Shown here piece after piece: positions 16,349-24,577 of a stretch of DNA of 64,000 nt. The first letter of the stretch is position 1. Each line of letters opens with the position of its first letter. The DNA is taken from assembly GCA_046327755.1 (NCBI GenBank), contig JAXLXW010000001.1, positions 922,979 through 986,978 on the forward strand. Direction: 5' to 3'. A program made the translations under genes and the position numbers. Source of the DNA: SCN-70-22 sp046327755. GTDB lineage: Bacteria; Gemmatimonadota; Gemmatimonadetes; Gemmatimonadales; Gemmatimonadaceae. A model generated the notes under the pieces. The model saw only the letters and a program-made list of their open reading frames with translations, had not been told where the DNA came from and ran no database searches.

Positions 16349-17158
16349 ATGCCGGCACTAATCGGACTTGATGTTGGCTTCTCGGCTACCAAGGCCACAT
16401 CCGCCGTGGCGGTCGTTCTGAACGATGGTTGCCGCGTGGGGAGGGCAACCTCGGCCTGCGAGAGTCGCTACCGCTTGCTCAAGGACGTCGGTATCTCTGA
16501 GGTAATAGCCATCGATGCGCCGCTTCTGCCGACGGCGGCAGGTCGCGTGCGGGTTTGCGAGCAGGTGTTTGCGAGCGGCATGTTCCAGCGACGGTGTAAG
16601 GCCGGGTTCTCGCACGTGCCAGGCACCGGCCAAGCATTGCGCGCAGCGGGGCATGCGGCTGCTGAGCAGTTCGGGAAAGTGGCGGCCGTAACTGAGAGTG
16701 CGAACTTTCCACGGGTGGTCCGATCCTCGAACGTTGTGGAAGCGTTTCCGAATGCCTTCCTCGGTGTCTGCCTGTCCGAGGACACATACGGCCGCATGCC
16801 CCGCCTTCGACGAGGACGCAAGTTTGATTGGCTCTACGACCAATGGTGTATCGAAGGTCGCTTCGCAGAACTCGTTGGTGTTCTATCCGATCACCTTCCG
16901 GCGACGTTCGCCGCGCAGTGCGAGAACGAGGATGATCATGAGCATCGAGCGGCCTTGATATGTGTGGCTACGGCGGCTTGCGTCGCGGCGAATCGTTACT
17001 GTGCAGTTGGCGACGAGCACGGTGGCTACTTCTTTCTGCCGCCATGGACGTTGTGGTCGGAATGGTCGCGGGGTGGTCTTGGGGCGGCTTCACGCCGCTT
17101 CGCGGGTCTCCAGGTGTGGCGAGATGGGAAGGTTGACGACGTCAAAACCCCCAAGTAG
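16349..17158 (+). CDS. DUF429-family protein
   Basis: 269 residues from ATG 16349, 26 bp after the cassette start. The longer in-frame reading upstream crosses the attC and cassette A and is rejected. Begins MPALIGLDVGFSATKATSAV, an RNase H-like first strand with Asp 9. Then EVIAIDAPLLPTA with a second acidic residue, AFPNAFLGVCLSE, and a C-terminal ALICVATAACVAANRYCAVGD helix. DUF429 proteins are predicted RNase H-fold enzymes of unknown substrate. Full length and intact; the largest single-domain cytoplasmic enzyme in the array. The cassette closes perfectly. Confidence 0.8.
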   Translation: MPALIGLDVGFSATKATSAVAVVLNDGCRVGRATSACESRYRLLKDVGISEVIAIDAPLLPTAAGRVRVCEQVFASGMFQRRCKAGFSHVPGTGQALRAAGHAAAEQFGKVAAVTESANFPRVVRSSNVVEAFPNAFLGVCLSEDTYGRMPRLRRGRKFDWLYDQWCIEGRFAELVGVLSDHLPATFAAQCENEDDHEHRAALICVATAACVAANRYCAVGDEHGGYFFLPPWTLWSEWSRGGLGAASRRFAGLQVWRDGKVDDVKTPK

Positions 17159-17170
17159 TCGAAGTACACG

Positions 17171-17269
17171 GCCTAACAGTGGGTTGGAGCAGACAACTGG
17201 CGGGACTGTCGGAGCGCGGCTGCGCCGCGTCTATTGGATGCCAGTTGCAGCTCAACCCGAACGTTACCC
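17171..17269 (+). repeat. attC 24
   Basis: R'' GCCTAAC, R' GTTACCC, 99 bp. Confidence 0.93.
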
Positions 17270-17334
17270 CGCGGGATCGGGCAGTCAGTTGGTAGTGTAC
17301 GTTTGAGAAGCACGCACCACGACGGGAGGTTGGG

Positions 17335-17589
17335 ATGACGGAACAGTGGCGGGTCACGTTGCTCTCAGCGGTCGTCCCCGGGTGGGGCCAGCTTGAATTG
17401 GGCCACCGACGGGCGGGACTTGGGTTTCTGGGCGCCGCTGCGGCGCTGGTTGTGGGCCTGATCGTCACTGCGATCCTGGGCCGTGGCGAAACGCTCGCCG
17501 CCCTCGCGCTCCTCGAACTCACCGGCTGGGCCTCGCTCCACGCGAGGTTCGTCGCGGCTCGCCAGTCGGCGCCGGGGCCACGCGCCTGA
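17335..17589 (+). CDS. small membrane protein, copy 3 of 3
   Basis: 84 residues, same gene as 1047 and 13011. Differences are single amino acids (for example ASLHARF near residue 66 instead of AALHAWF). The frame and the GGGAGG ribosome site are kept. It is followed by cassette A copy 3. Confidence 0.75.
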   Translation: MTEQWRVTLLSAVVPGWGQLELGHRRAGLGFLGAAAALVVGLIVTAILGRGETLAALALLELTGWASLHARFVAARQSAPGPRA

Positions 17590-17685
17590 TGGCCCGAGCG
17601 CGGCAATCCGCGGGGCCCGCGCGCGAGGACCCGTGCGCGTCGGCTCGTACACGGTGCCACGACACCGCGTCGTCCGTGGCCCGCG

Positions 17686-17776
17686 CTGTAACTTCAGTTG
17701 CAGCAGACGGGCGAGCTCTGGTGGCTCGCTCCGCTCGCTCTGTTTCGTTCGCCCGCAGCTGAACCTAGCGTTGGTC
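17686..17776 (+). repeat. attC 25
   Basis: R'' CTGTAAC, R' GTTGGTC, 91 bp. Confidence 0.92.
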
Positions 17777-18100
17777 GGTCGGCGCTACCTACCGGGCGAC
17801 AGCGACACGCGACGACCACGGCGCACCCCAGAGCGAGTGAGTCGGCGAGGAGGCGTGATGATGATGGGTTGGGAGGGGTGGTCCACTCGAGTGCCGGCGT
17901 GCGAGGCGGGCGGGCCAGTCTTGCGACCGGCGCGTCGACCGGTGCGCGACGCCACCAGGCGCCGCTGCAGGAATGACGCGCGAGATTCCCGCGCCCAAGG
18001 GCCCGGGCGCGCGAGCGGCCGCGCCCGCGTCGAGGTCTGCGCCACGCGACGCCCGGGGGCCCGAGCCGGCGCGGTGGGGGTTCGGCAGTGGCGTCCCGCC
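17771..18100 (+). repeat. repeated cassette A, copy 3
   Basis: Same unit as copies 1, 2 and 4, closest to copy 4. Conserved GGCGAGGAGGCGTGATG start region, then GC-rich sequence. No frame ends inside the cassette. Confidence 0.8.
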
Positions 18101-18192
18101 GTCCAACAGCGGTTGGAGCAGTCGGCCGGTGGGGGTGGCTCGCTTCGCTCGCTTGATTTCATCCGGCCGCAGCTCAACCTTGGCCGTTAGTC
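18101..18192 (+). repeat. attC 26
   Basis: R'' GTCCAAC, R' GTTAGTC, 92 bp. Confidence 0.93.
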
Positions 18193-18227
18193 GGCTGGCG
18201 ACGAATCGACGCACCGTGCAAGGCTCT

Positions 18228-18614
18228 ATGAGATTCTCCCGACTCGCGCTCTTCCTCCCGCTTATCCTCCTCGGTTGCTCTGCAGTGACTGACGTCTGCA
18301 CCTTGATCGGGTGCACGAGTGGTGTACGCGTGCACCTTGCGGCGCTGCCGTCGCAGCCCTTCCGTGTGGAGATCACGACGGAAGGGAGTGACGTGGCGTA
18401 TGTCTTCGACTGTACCGCCGATAGTAGCCGGTGTCGCCAAGACATCATGTTCCCGGATCTCGTCGCGGTGCGTCTCGCGGTCACGGTGCGCGTGGGCGCC
18501 ACATCACGGCGTACCGACATCGCGCCGCTCGTATACCAGCATTCGCGACCGAACGGCCCACACTGCGCGCCCGAGTGTCAGACCGCCGACGTCACGGCGT
18601 ATATTCCGACGTAA
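18228..18614 (+). CDS. small lipoprotein, unknown
   Basis: 128 residues from ATG 18228. Signal MRFSRLALFLPLILLGC with lipobox Cys at 17. The mature part has paired Cys (VCTLIGCTSG, FDCTADSSRC, CAPEC) and beta-rich sequence (VRVHLAALPSQPFRVEITTE, VRLAVTVRVGATSRRTD). Several disulfides in the periplasm are likely. No family recognised. Confidence 0.7.
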   Translation: MRFSRLALFLPLILLGCSAVTDVCTLIGCTSGVRVHLAALPSQPFRVEITTEGSDVAYVFDCTADSSRCRQDIMFPDLVAVRLAVTVRVGATSRRTDIAPLVYQHSRPNGPHCAPECQTADVTAYIPT

Positions 18615-18634
18615 GGAATCAGCGCACGCCACCC

Positions 18635-18725
18635 GTCTAACTGTGCTTGGAGCAGACGAGCGCTCTGAGGTCGCGGCTACGCCGCTCTTGTTGTAATGCG
18701 CTCGCAGCTCAACCTTCAGTTAGCT
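18635..18725 (+). repeat. attC 27
   Basis: R'' GTCTAAC, R' GTTAGCT, 91 bp. Confidence 0.93.
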
Positions 18726-18747
18726 GTCCACTGAGGTACCCCTGACA

Positions 18748-19287
18748 TTGATGACTCTTCGAGTACTGCTCGCGGCACTCGGTATGTCGCTGCTGTGGCC
18801 ATCGCAGCCGCAGCCTCGGCCGCGCGATCCGCATCGTCTCGCAGAAGTCCTCGGCGTTCGTGATGACGAACTGGGGGCCGCCAGTTGCCATGCTTTCACC
18901 ACAGGCCCTGGCAGGCACCCGCTCATCTCGTGCAGCCACAACGAACGGGAGCTGCCGCGCCTCGCCGCCCTAGGCGAGTTCTGGAGCCTCACCACCGATA
19001 CCGCCGGCGCCTTCTACGCCGGCAACCGCGATTGGCGTCCCGCCGCTGCGGCGGCCGCCCGCGTGCGAGACAGCGTCGCGCGATCCTTGGATCGCCGGTC
19101 GTTCCGCCATCTAGTTTGTCCTGACAGCACGCACCCAGCCTCCGGTGGCCGCAGCTACCTCTCGGTCTGGCAGGGCCCGTCGTTCCGCGTGCTCCTCTTT
19201 CACGTCCGCCCGGCCCGCGACTCGGTCGTGCAGGTCGGGCTTCAGGTGTTCGCAGACACCGCGGCGCGCTGCCTCGCGTCACCGTGA
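18748..19287 (+). CDS. secreted hypothetical protein
   Basis: 179 residues. Signal-like start MMTLRVLLAALGMSLLWPSQ. The mature part is DDELGAASCHAFTTGPGRHP, FWSLTTDTAGAFYAGNRDWR, then an Ala/Arg helix and SYLSVWQGPSFRVLLFHVRP, VVQVGLQVFADTAARC. Four Cys in the mature part. No family recognised. Confidence 0.65.
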   Translation: MMTLRVLLAALGMSLLWPSQPQPRPRDPHRLAEVLGVRDDELGAASCHAFTTGPGRHPLISCSHNERELPRLAALGEFWSLTTDTAGAFYAGNRDWRPAAAAAARVRDSVARSLDRRSFRHLVCPDSTHPASGGRSYLSVWQGPSFRVLLFHVRPARDSVVQVGLQVFADTAARCLASP

Positions 19288-19301
19288 CGCGCGCGATCGA
19301 C

Positions 19302-19399
19302 ATCTAACTGCGCTTGGAGCAGTCGCGGGCAGCATTGATTGATGCGGCCTGCGGCCGCACTCGTATTCTACGCCCGCGCAGCTCAACCCACAGTTAGCA
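19302..19399 (+). repeat. attC 28
   Basis: R'' ATCTAAC, R' GTTAGCA, 98 bp. Confidence 0.92.
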
Positions 19400-19447
19400 G
19401 GACTCCCAGGGTGACGCCCCGCGGTGGTCGCAGGGTCTACCATTGTG

Positions 19448-19947
19448 ATGCGTCCTCGGTGTGTTCCGCTCGGCGCCTTGCTCAGCCTCACCTGCATGAG
19501 TGGGGTGCTGGCTTGCGGCCGCAATGCCACTGACAGCGACGAGCAACTCGCCGCCCCTTCCGCGCTGACAATCAGCGCTACCGCGAAGCCAGACACCGTC
19601 GCGCTCTCGGACGAGCTCGTCCTCACGCTCAGCGCGAGAAACCCATTAGCGATCGGCGTCCGGGCGCCGGGGCCGTGTCCCTGGCTGCCTCTGCGGCTGC
19701 AAGTCGTTGGCGCCGACAGCATTCGTCGCTACGCCCTGATTGCGGCGCCGGCGGATGCAAGCTGCCGGACGGACCGGCGACAGTGCGGCTGTCCCGGGTT
19801 GGGTCCAGTCGCTCGCGTCTCGTGGTGCCGCTCACATCCTGCTCCCGCCGGGAACACCGCCGGGACTGTACCGCCTACGGGGCGCCTACGAAGGCGCCGA
19901 CGGATACAGCGTTCGGCGCGTGGTTCCTCCTCTGGGTGACGCCGTGA
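19448..19947 (+). pseudogene. lipoprotein, copy 2 of 2, several frameshifts
   Basis: Second copy of 12319-12820. It has the correct CATTCG where copy 1 is shifted, but lacks a G in GATTGGCGG near 19741, lacks a C in GTCCCCGGG near 19795 and gains an A near 19889. The indels sit in short runs. Each copy is broken at different places, so neither is a parent of the other's damage. Confidence 0.75.
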
Positions 19948-19974
19948 CCGTGACAACAGGAGTGGCCGCCTGCC

Positions 19975-20068
19975 TGCTAACAGCGCTTGGAGCAGTCGCG
20001 GGCACCATTGATTCGTGCGCCCTTCGGGCGCACACCTTCCTGCCCGCGCAGCTCAAGCCGCGTTAGGA
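19975..20068 (+). repeat. attC 29
   Basis: R'' TGCTAAC, R' GTTAGGA, 94 bp. Like attC 17 but the loop has lost four bases (CACACCTTCC versus CACACTATTTCC). Confidence 0.92.
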
Positions 20069-20099
20069 GCGACTGCCCAGTACAATTCGTACACGCTGA

Positions 20100-20815
20100 A
20101 TCGTGCCTATCCAGGACCACCGTATCAACGATTTTGAAGGCTACCACGCCCTCGTGCAGACAGGACGCGATCGGGGCGTTTTGTACCGCAGGTGAGCAAC
20201 AGAGACGCACATCTACTTCTTCCATCCGTTGGGCGATGCGGGGCAGTTCCTCCAACATGGCTTGTCTGCTCGGCAATTCTTTCAATCAGAGCGTGATGCC
20301 GTGCGTCTATTCATGATCGAGGGGACAGCTCATCTCGGCGAGGCATCCAACTGTGCCTCTGGAATGGCTCGCTCTCGCGCAGCACCACGGTGTCCCAACC
20401 CGTCTACTGGATTGGTCTCTGAATCCGCTGGTCGCTCTGTTTTGCTGTGGATGAGAATCCTGATGCCGATGGTGCGGTATACTCCTTCCATACGGCGAAT
20501 TGGATCCCGGTCGAACAGCAGGCTGAGGTCGATCCATTCGCGGTAGAAAACGTCAAGGTCTACGCGCCGGCGCACATCCTACCCCGGATTCGCTCGCAAT
20601 CCGGTGTCTTCTCGATCCAGCCCGACCCAACAACTCCATTTGACGTCGAGGGTCTCCAGCGTATCAACATTCCTGCGAGTCTCAAGCGGGAGTTCCGCGC
20701 AGCTCTCGCGCTGTACGGCGTGAGCCGAAAGACGGTGTTTCCAGATTTGGATGGGCTCGCGTGCTTGGATACGCGAACAGAAGTTCGGGGGCCACTCCTA
20801 CTGACCGCACCCTAA
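20100..20815 (+). pseudogene. FRG-domain protein, degraded
   Basis: Pieces of one FRG-type protein lie in different frames. First RINDFEGYHALVQTGRDRGV then LYR, the motif region that gives FRG its name (YRGQ), here broken as YRR-stop. Then SERDAVRLFMIEGTAHLGEA. Then EWLALAQHHGVPTRLLDWSL and NPLVALF, the best-conserved family motif. A missing T near 20437 follows, and then DENPDADGAVYSFHTANWIP to the stop at 20813-20815, including FSIQPDPTTPFD. At least three indels are needed to join them. FRG domains occur in abortive-infection-like and other poorly known proteins. Not functional as read. Confidence 0.75.
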
Positions 20816-20906
20816 CGAAATGTTGCACCTGACGAAGCCGGCCGACCCTCCGCGGACGGGTCGGGCGCCGTGCGGCCGGCTTCGCAGATGAACACAAGCG
20901 TTATAC
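20810..20906 (+). repeat. attC 30
   Basis: R'' CCCTAAC, R' GTTATAC, 97 bp. Arms are less typical (TTGCACCTGACG and CGCAGATGAAC) but the stem GAAGCCGGCC/GGCCGGCTTC is perfect. Confidence 0.88.
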
Positions 20907-20922
20907 AGCCCTTTGAGGAGTC

Positions 20923-21435
20923 GTGTATCGCCTTTTCTGCTACACGTCGTACGCCTTGGTAGGCATTCTCCTGCTAGTCGGCGTTGCCTTAGCCGGGGCG
21001 TTGAACGCGGCATGGGACGCCCGTCGGCCGGGAGTCAAGTGGTCAGAGGGCCCCGGCGCACTTGCCTTGTGGCGACCCGGCCTCTTTACGGCCGAGGGCC
21101 AGTCCTTGCGTCGACGGGCGTTGCGACTTCAGCTGGCCACCTTCGCCTTGATGGCACTGACTGCCGTGCTCGCCTGGTGCTCTCCCGCAGCTCCGGGCCT
21201 CTGGTGTGCTGGCGCTAGTCTCCCAGCGCTCCTCGCCGCATGGCTGAGCATCTTCGACGCGTTCGATGCGAGTCGTACTCGCCTGCACTCCCTGCCTCGC
21301 GCCAAGGCGGTGGATCAGCACTCCCGGCTGTATAACATGCGCTGGAGCAGTCAGCCGATCTTTGGTGTGCTCGCTCCGCTCGCGCTTTGCCTTCGGCTGC
21401 AGCTCCAGCTTCAACGTTGGCCTGACCGGACGTAG
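20923..21435 (+). CDS. membrane protein, C-terminus runs into attC
   Basis: Starts at GTG 20923 (VYRLFCYTSYALVGILLLVG). Three to four hydrophobic segments: about 5-28, 66-84 (LQLATFALMALTAVLAW) and 92-112 (WCAGASLPALLAAWLSIFD). As read, the frame passes through attC 31 to TAG 21433-21435, which is unusual. A TAA inside the R'' core (21333-21335) lies one frame over, so an indel shortly before it is likely and the natural product would be about 137 residues. Function unknown. Confidence 0.55.
   Translation: MYRLFCYTSYALVGILLLVGVALAGALNAAWDARRPGVKWSEGPGALALWRPGLFTAEGQSLRRRALRLQLATFALMALTAVLAWCSPAAPGLWCAGASLPALLAAWLSIFDAFDASRTRLHSLPRAKAVDQHSRLYNMRWSSQPIFGVLAPLALCLRLQLQLQRWPDRT
21330..21422 (+). 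repeat. attC 31
   Basis: R'' GTATAAC (complement of the cassette's GTTATAC), R' GTTGGCC, 93 bp. Confidence 0.93.
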
Positions 21436-22186
21436 ATGGACGACAGCTCAGACAAACGCGGTTGGCGACGCAGCCACAGATCGGCGCTGCGGGATCCGGC
21501 GGTATCCTGCGCAGCGCCGACCACGCTGCAACGGTTTCGAGCCATCGGAATCCCGATCCCCTCTCCATGCCGGCTAGAGTCCGCTCGCGAGATCGTCGAA
21601 CGGTTTCACCGCGATCCCACTGATCAACCAGATCGGCTCTTGCCGGTGAAGCGACCAGGACCATTTTCGAGTTCTACTACATCGCACGCGCTTCTGGTGG
21701 GGAGAGCGGCGTTGCGGATCGTCGACTACGTGACACGCTCGGCAATGCGCTCAGCGGACCTCTAGATCCGCGTGAGGAGGATGATGAGACCGCACGGCCA
21801 GGAACACCCAGCTTGAGCTATTCGTCGGTGCGTGGTTAACCTCTGGAGGTGCGCCTATTCGACAGGGTGAACCCGACCTCCTCCTCCAAATGGAGGACAC
21901 GTGGCACGGCATAGCGGTAAAGCGTGTCCGGAGTAGACGGAAGCTGATCACCCGGGTTCGCGAAGCGGCGGAACAAGTCAAGCGAAGAACCGGTACCGGG
22001 ATGGTGGCGATCGGGTCGACGCCTTCGTTGAGGACGTTCCGACCGGCTTGGAGCCGCCAGAGGCAGGCCGCAGCTTCATGGAAGCGATACCCGAGCTGAT
22101 GTCGGCTCACGACTTGCTGATGTCGCAGCCACACATTCGTGGGTTCATCGTACTGGGAGCGGTACGAATGGAGCAACGCTGAGGGC
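21436..22186 (+). pseudogene. PD-(D/E)xK-like nuclease relic
   Basis: Segments in three frames join into one protein. EATRTIFEFYYIARASGGES comes first. Then, in another frame, RNTQLELFVGAWLTSGGAPI, EPDLLLQMEDTWHGIAVKRV and RKLITRVREAAEQVKRRTGT. Then DRVDAFVEDVPTGLEPPEAG to FIVLGAVRMEQR and a TGA near 22183. The order of an early Glu, EPD, then a strand with VKR, then a Lys/Arg-rich helix, fits PD-(D/E)xK nuclease-like proteins of the GVAAKR type. At least two indels break it. The gene-free stretch 22187-22331 shows nothing further. Confidence 0.55.
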
Positions 22187-22331
22187 GAAGAGCGCCCCCG
22201 GCTGGCCAATGAACACCTTCACTCCGTTTCGTTTTGTTCGCGAACTCCGACGACGAAAAGCGGAGGGGAGATGCGTGGCTTCGAGGAGTTCGATCGGGTT
22301 CAGCGCGATCGGATGACCAGATTCTAGCGCA

Positions 22332-22425
22332 GGCCAACAACGCATGCAGCAGACGGCCGATCTATTGTGCGCTCGCTCCGCTCGCTCTATGTCGTTCGGC
22401 CAGCAGCTGATGCTCAACGTTAGAC
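22332..22425 (+). repeat. attC 32
   Basis: R'' GGCCAAC (complement of the cassette's GTTGGCC), R' GTTAGAC, 94 bp. Confidence 0.93.
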
Positions 22426-22443
22426 GCGACCACTACGACTCTC

Positions 22444-22869
22444 ATGGAAAAGCGTCGGTACATCTCGAGCATCTGCGCTCCACTGGTTGGCACCTTGGTT
22501 GCTTGTCTCGCCTTCGTGGTCACCGGCCTGCGGACGCTCACGCCGACGAATGCGTCGCCCGTGTGGGGCGAACAGTCCGCGCACATGCTGGGGTTGTATT
22601 TGCTCTTCGGCCTTCCGCTCGCGTATCTCTTGGAGTTGCTCGCCCTCAGCCTCGTCCGCTTCCAGACGCCGACGTTGCCGAGCCTGCGCCACGTCGCGAC
22701 CGTTGCGACGAGCCTCGGCGGTGCGCTCGTCTTCGGGACCTGGGCGCTCATCTTCGATGCCCGCTTCGGCCTGCTGACTATGCCCTCGGGCCTCGCGGGC
22801 GGTCTGGCGGCGGGCGTCACCTGGTGGCTGCTCGAAGCGCGCACGGAACGGCGCGCCGGTGTCGTCTAA
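22444..22869 (+). CDS. four-helix membrane protein
   Basis: 141 residues with hydrophobic segments at about 10-30 (APLVGTLVACLAFVVTGL), 48-72 (MLGLYLLFGLPLAYLLELLA), 86-106 (VATSLGGALVFGTWALIF) and 114-130 (GLAGGLAAGVTWWLL). No charged residues inside the helices. The stop TAA lies in the R'' core of attC 33. Function unknown; the cassette closes perfectly. Confidence 0.7.
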   Translation: MEKRRYISSICAPLVGTLVACLAFVVTGLRTLTPTNASPVWGEQSAHMLGLYLLFGLPLAYLLELLALSLVRFQTPTLPSLRHVATVATSLGGALVFGTWALIFDARFGLLTMPSGLAGGLAAGVTWWLLEARTERRAGVV

Positions 22870-22956
22870 CGAACGCTGCAGCAGACGGCCGATCTGCTGA
22901 ACGCTCGCTTCGCTCGCTACATGTCCTTCGGCCGCAGCTGAGCTACAACGTTGGTC
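22864..22956 (+). repeat. attC 33
   Basis: R'' GTCTAAC, R' GTTGGTC, 93 bp. It overlaps the upstream stop. Confidence 0.93.
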
Positions 22957-23277
22957 GGTCGGCGCCACCTACCGGGCGACAGCGACACGCGACGACCACG
23001 GCGCGCAGGTGGAGTGAGTCGGCGAGGAGGCGTGATGAGGATGGGTTGGGAGGGGGCGTTCACGCGGGTGCCGACGTGCGAGGCAGGCGGGCCAGTCTGG
23101 CAACCGGCGCGTCGACCGGTGCGCGACGCCACCAGGCGCCGCTGCAGGAATGACGCGCGAGCTTCCCGCGCCCAAGGGCCCGGGCGCGCGAGCAGCCGCG
23201 CCCGCGTCGAGGTCTGCGCCACGCGACGCCCGGGGGCCCGAGCCGGCGCGGTGGGGGTTCGGTAGTGGCGTCCCGCC
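22951..23277 (+). repeat. repeated cassette A, copy 4
   Basis: Fourth copy, a few bases shorter near its start. It has a TAG in the putative frame at 23263-23265, which the other copies lack. This argues against a conserved protein. Confidence 0.8.
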
Positions 23278-23369
23278 GTCCAACAGCGGTTGGAGCAGTC
23301 GGCCGGTGGGGGTGGCTCGCTTCGCTCGCTTGATTTCATCCGGCCGCAGCTCAACCTTGGCCGTTAGAC
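23278..23369 (+). repeat. attC 34
   Basis: R'' GTCCAAC, R' GTTAGAC, 92 bp. Confidence 0.93.
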
Positions 23370-23382
23370 AGCACTTCGACCA

Positions 23383-23814
23383 ATGGCGCGATACAAGGTC
23401 CTGAAGAGTGTCGCGCATAGTCTCGCGCATTCGTTCGTCTCGGTGATGAACTATCAGCGCGACGACTACGTGATGTGCCATCTCCTACGCCGCGCGGAGG
23501 CTACGAAGCGCTACGAGCTGCATGTCGACGTGCTGCGAGAACGCGTCGGGCCTATGGCCCTGCTAACGCGCCCCATCATGGAGTCTATCGAGGGATACTG
23601 CGGCGACTTCGGCCGGCTGGTGACAAGCTCCGGGTCCGCGCTCGATATGGTGGCTGAGGCTGTGTTGACTGTTCGCTGTACCCCCGCTCGCCGCGGCCGG
23701 CTGACCCGCGCCGGTCATGGGAGGGTGGTGGCAACCGCCCGGATAGTAGACGACCGAGGGCGTGCGTACACGGCGCGCGTGGCCGAAACGTACGACTACA
23801 TCGGGCCTCGCTGA
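23383..23814 (+). CDS. cytoplasmic hypothetical protein
   Basis: 143 residues: MARYKVLKSVAHSLAHSFVS, VMNYQRDDYVMCHLLRRAEA, YELHVDVLRERVGPMALLTR, and a C-terminal beta region VVATARIVDDRGRAYTARVA. No signal peptide. An Ala-His-rich N-terminal helix is followed by a mixed domain. The cassette closes perfectly (GTTAGAC/GTCTAAC). Family not recognised. Confidence 0.65.
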   Translation: MARYKVLKSVAHSLAHSFVSVMNYQRDDYVMCHLLRRAEATKRYELHVDVLRERVGPMALLTRPIMESIEGYCGDFGRLVTSSGSALDMVAEAVLTVRCTPARRGRLTRAGHGRVVATARIVDDRGRAYTARVAETYDYIGPR

Positions 23815-23826
23815 CGCCCCCGTGCT

Positions 23827-23928
23827 GTCTAACTGGCGTTGCAGCAGACGCCGCGTGATCTTCGGAGGGCCCTCCGCTGCGCTTCGGGCTCTCATTAGAT
23901 GCGGCGCAGCTGAACTTGGACGTTACAC
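23827..23928 (+). repeat. attC 35
   Basis: R'' GTCTAAC, R' GTTACAC, 102 bp. Confidence 0.9.
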
Positions 23929-23945
23929 AACTACCCCTACGCATC

Positions 23946-24437
23946 GTGCTGAATGAAGAGGAACAGTTCCGCGCGTTCGCCGCACGCATGCGCGGCCAAC
24001 GTGTGACCGCCGCCCGCCTCTTCCTCTTTACGTTGCAGCTTTATCTCACCAGTGATGCGCCCGACGCCCCGGATCTCGAGGTGTGGTGTGAGCCAAGCTG
24101 GCAATTGCGCTCGCCACAGCGGGTAGTCACGGGCTCAGGCGCCATCGACAGCCCGACCGACTACGGCGACGAAGTCGAGGTGCAGCGCGCGAGTACAACT
24201 GTCGTGCGCGTTGGCGACGCCGTCCGAGTCCTCGTTGGCCGGTCGCTCGTTGAGCTGAGTGTCGACCGGCATACCGGGGCGCTTACCCTCCACTTTTCCG
24301 ACGGGCTCGTCGTCGCCACCTTCACAGACGATCCAGACAGTGACCTCCTGTGGACAGCCCGCGATCCCAGGTCCCGGGGAGCCTTCCGGGGGACGCCGCA
24401 GGGAATCACTCGGGCCGCGACCTCGCACGTTGTCTAA
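23946..24437 (+). CDS. hypothetical protein, possibly DUF6188-like
   Basis: 163 residues from GTG 23946. The frame is open back to a TTG at 23916 inside the attC, so the start is uncertain. VLNEEEQFRAFAARMRGQRV, LFLFTLQLYLTSDAPDAPDL, VVTGSGAIDSPTDYGDEVEV, then GRSLVELSVDRHTGALTLHF, SDGLVVATFTDDPDSDLLWT. The closing pattern (strand, G.L...FSDG, acidic run, W) resembles DUF6188-type proteins. The stop lies in the R'' core of attC 36. Confidence 0.6.
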   Translation: MLNEEEQFRAFAARMRGQRVTAARLFLFTLQLYLTSDAPDAPDLEVWCEPSWQLRSPQRVVTGSGAIDSPTDYGDEVEVQRASTTVVRVGDAVRVLVGRSLVELSVDRHTGALTLHFSDGLVVATFTDDPDSDLLWTARDPRSRGAFRGTPQGITRAATSHVV

Positions 24438-24522
24438 CTGCGCTTGGAGCAGACGAGCGCATTTTGGATGTGGCTTCGCCACATTGGTTATAACGCGCTC
24501 GCAGCTCAACCTTCAGTTAAGC
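24432..24522 (+). repeat. attC 36
   Basis: R'' GTCTAAC, R' GTTAAGC, 91 bp. Confidence 0.92.
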
Positions 24523-24577
24523 AGCAATCGCAGCATTCTCGCGAACAGTCATCCACAAGCCGGCCTGCCGAGGGCCA

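Noticed and set aside
15816..16398. minus-strand frames over cassette A copies
   Set aside because: They begin inside attC, change with the neighbouring cassette, and have no ribosome site.
17483..18190. 235-codon frame spanning a cassette, attC 25 and cassette A
   Set aside because: It crosses a recombination site and combines unrelated units; the same frame is interrupted in other copies.
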